Made by a program: the position numbers and the translations under genes. Under the pieces are notes generated by a model, which ran no database searches, had not been told where the DNA came from, and saw only the letters and a list, made by a program, of their open reading frames with translations. 31,458 nt of DNA from Bacteroidota bacterium. GTDB taxonomy: Bacteria; Bacteroidota; Bacteroidia; Bacteroidales; B18-G4. Shown here one piece after another: positions 30,668 through 31,458 of the stretch. The stretch spans positions 1 through 31,458 of the forward strand of contig QMPN01000005.1 of assembly GCA_003648575.1 (NCBI GenBank). Direction: 5' to 3'. Position 1 is the stretch's first letter. The number at the start of each line of letters is the position of its first letter.

Positions 30668-31458
30668 ATGTCACACGGAAGATTCAATAACCCGCTGGTT
30701 GCAGCACTGGCAGGATTCAAAGACCTTTTCAGAAAACAGGAGTTCGCAGATCGACTCACAGACGATGATCGTTTCGACAATAAGACATGCCTGGTTACCG
30801 GAGCTAACTCCGGACTGGGGTTTGCTGTGGCTGTTGACATGGCTAAAAGAGGTGCAAAGGTGATCTGCACCTGTCGCAGGTTGCAGGAGGAAACGCTACA
30901 AAAGGTAAAAGCCCTGAGTGGATCAGAAAATGTTGAGGTGCGTACCCTTGATCTGAGCCGACTCGACAGCATACATGCCTTTATTAATGGGATGGAGAAA
31001 GATAAGGTGTCGCTCGACAGCATCATTCTCAATGCCGGGGTAGCACTCCCCAAGGCGAGAAAAACGGATTCCGGACAGGAAGAGATGTTCATGGTAAACT
31101 ACTTATCCAATGTGATGCTGTGTACACTCTTATTAAATCACAAAATTGTCAGCAGGAATAATGATTCAACGGAGCCCAAAGCTCGTTTCCTCTTCATCTC
31201 TTCAGATTCACACCAGGGATCTTCCTTCATAGACTACGATGAATTTGGGAAGTACATAGACTATGGTGTAAATAAAGGAATCTCACATTATAGTTATTAC
31301 AAACTCATATTAAACACCTATGCTACTGAGCTATCCCGACGGTTAAATAAGGATGGGGATGAGGTTGATGTTGGGGTAAATGTGATCTGCCCGGGACCGG
31401 TACATTCCGGCATCATCAAGGAGGCTCCATTTTTGCTCAGGAAGGTTCTCGGTGCTAT
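30668..31458 (+). CDS. Short-chain dehydrogenase/reductase (3' partial)
   Basis: The frame runs from the ATG at 30668 off the window end (263 residues seen). It resembles the retinol-dehydrogenase/protochlorophyllide-reductase-like branch of SDRs. A 40-residue N-terminal extension is followed by VTGANSGLGFAVAVDMAKRGAKV (cofactor loop), TLDLSRLDS, ILNAGVA, LFISSDSHQG (catalytic Ser) and YSYYK (catalytic Tyr and Lys), then VICPGPVHSG. It should be an NADP-linked oxidoreductase. The short gap after the DUF362 gene (64 bases) permits co-transcription; a poor TAATTTG box lies near 30647. Substrate unknown. Confidence 0.92.
   Translation, partial: MSHGRFNNPLVAALAGFKDLFRKQEFADRLTDDDRFDNKTCLVTGANSGLGFAVAVDMAKRGAKVICTCRRLQEETLQKVKALSGSENVEVRTLDLSRLDSIHAFINGMEKDKVSLDSIILNAGVALPKARKTDSGQEEMFMVNYLSNVMLCTLLLNHKIVSRNNDSTEPKARFLFISSDSHQGSSFIDYDEFGKYIDYGVNKGISHYSYYKLILNTYATELSRRLNKDGDEVDVGVNVICPGPVHSGIIKEAPFLLRKVLGA

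Overview
The window looks like chromosomal DNA from a free-living member of the Bacteroidota, most like Bacteroidales/Marinilabiliales. Three secreted proteins end in type IX secretion (T9SS) C-terminal sorting domains (1081-2043, 20279-21214, 25197-26288). Promoters match the Bacteroidota pattern (TTTG or TTG, about 18-20 bases, then TAnnTTTG), Shine-Dalgarno sequences are mostly absent, and outer-membrane beta-barrel proteins of families typical of the phylum are common. I see no rRNA, tRNA, phage, insertion sequence or CRISPR array. Assignments rest on reading motifs by eye; no database was searched.

Layout. 1-1062: 3' part of a TPR/transmembrane class III nucleotidyl cyclase. 1081-4355 (minus): a LamG-like T9SS cargo protein and a large repeat protein with a Tyr/Gly-rich, then Arg/Asn/Gln-rich tail. 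4489-7175 (plus): a periplasmic solute-binding protein and pyruvate kinase. 7323-11031 (minus): a chloramphenicol-acetyltransferase-like enzyme, three outer-membrane barrel proteins, and a 482-base gene-free stretch of probable repeat relics (9506-9987).

11170-16375 (minus) is the centre of interest. It is a tightly packed six-gene operon: a sulfide:quinone oxidoreductase (SQR)-like flavoprotein, a DUF1641 protein, a single-cysteine TusE/DsrC-like sulfur carrier, a DsrE2-like protein, an exported DUF302-like protein and a FadL/OmpP1-like outer-membrane channel. It ends in a strong terminator. Diverging from it is an FNR-like regulator (16532-17227) with a cysteine cluster. The space between contains a perfect ATGAT-N4-ATCAT palindrome and a second one next to it. 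A similar box lies ahead of the next gene, a second FadL-like protein (17347-18858). I infer a redox-regulated module that oxidises sulfide or polysulfide, feeds electrons to quinone and passes sulfane sulfur to cytoplasmic carriers.

18855-22114 (minus): an MFS transporter, a T9SS cargo protein and a tandem universal stress protein. 22216-24958 (plus): a short-chain dehydrogenase (SDR) and a lipoprotein sulfatase, one base apart. 24959-25093: an inverted-repeat element with a TTCAGAT-type tandem core. 25197-26288: a laminin-B-like T9SS cargo protein. 26330-29587 (minus): a very large sortilin/BNR-repeat exported protein. 29686-30603: a Tat-exported DUF362 protein. 30668-31458: an SDR cut by the window end.

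All three T9SS cargo genes carry nearly the same leader, TTAACCC(C)AAA(A)CCC, starting 20-21 bases before the ATG. I know of no description of this and regard it as the most surprising non-coding signal in the window.
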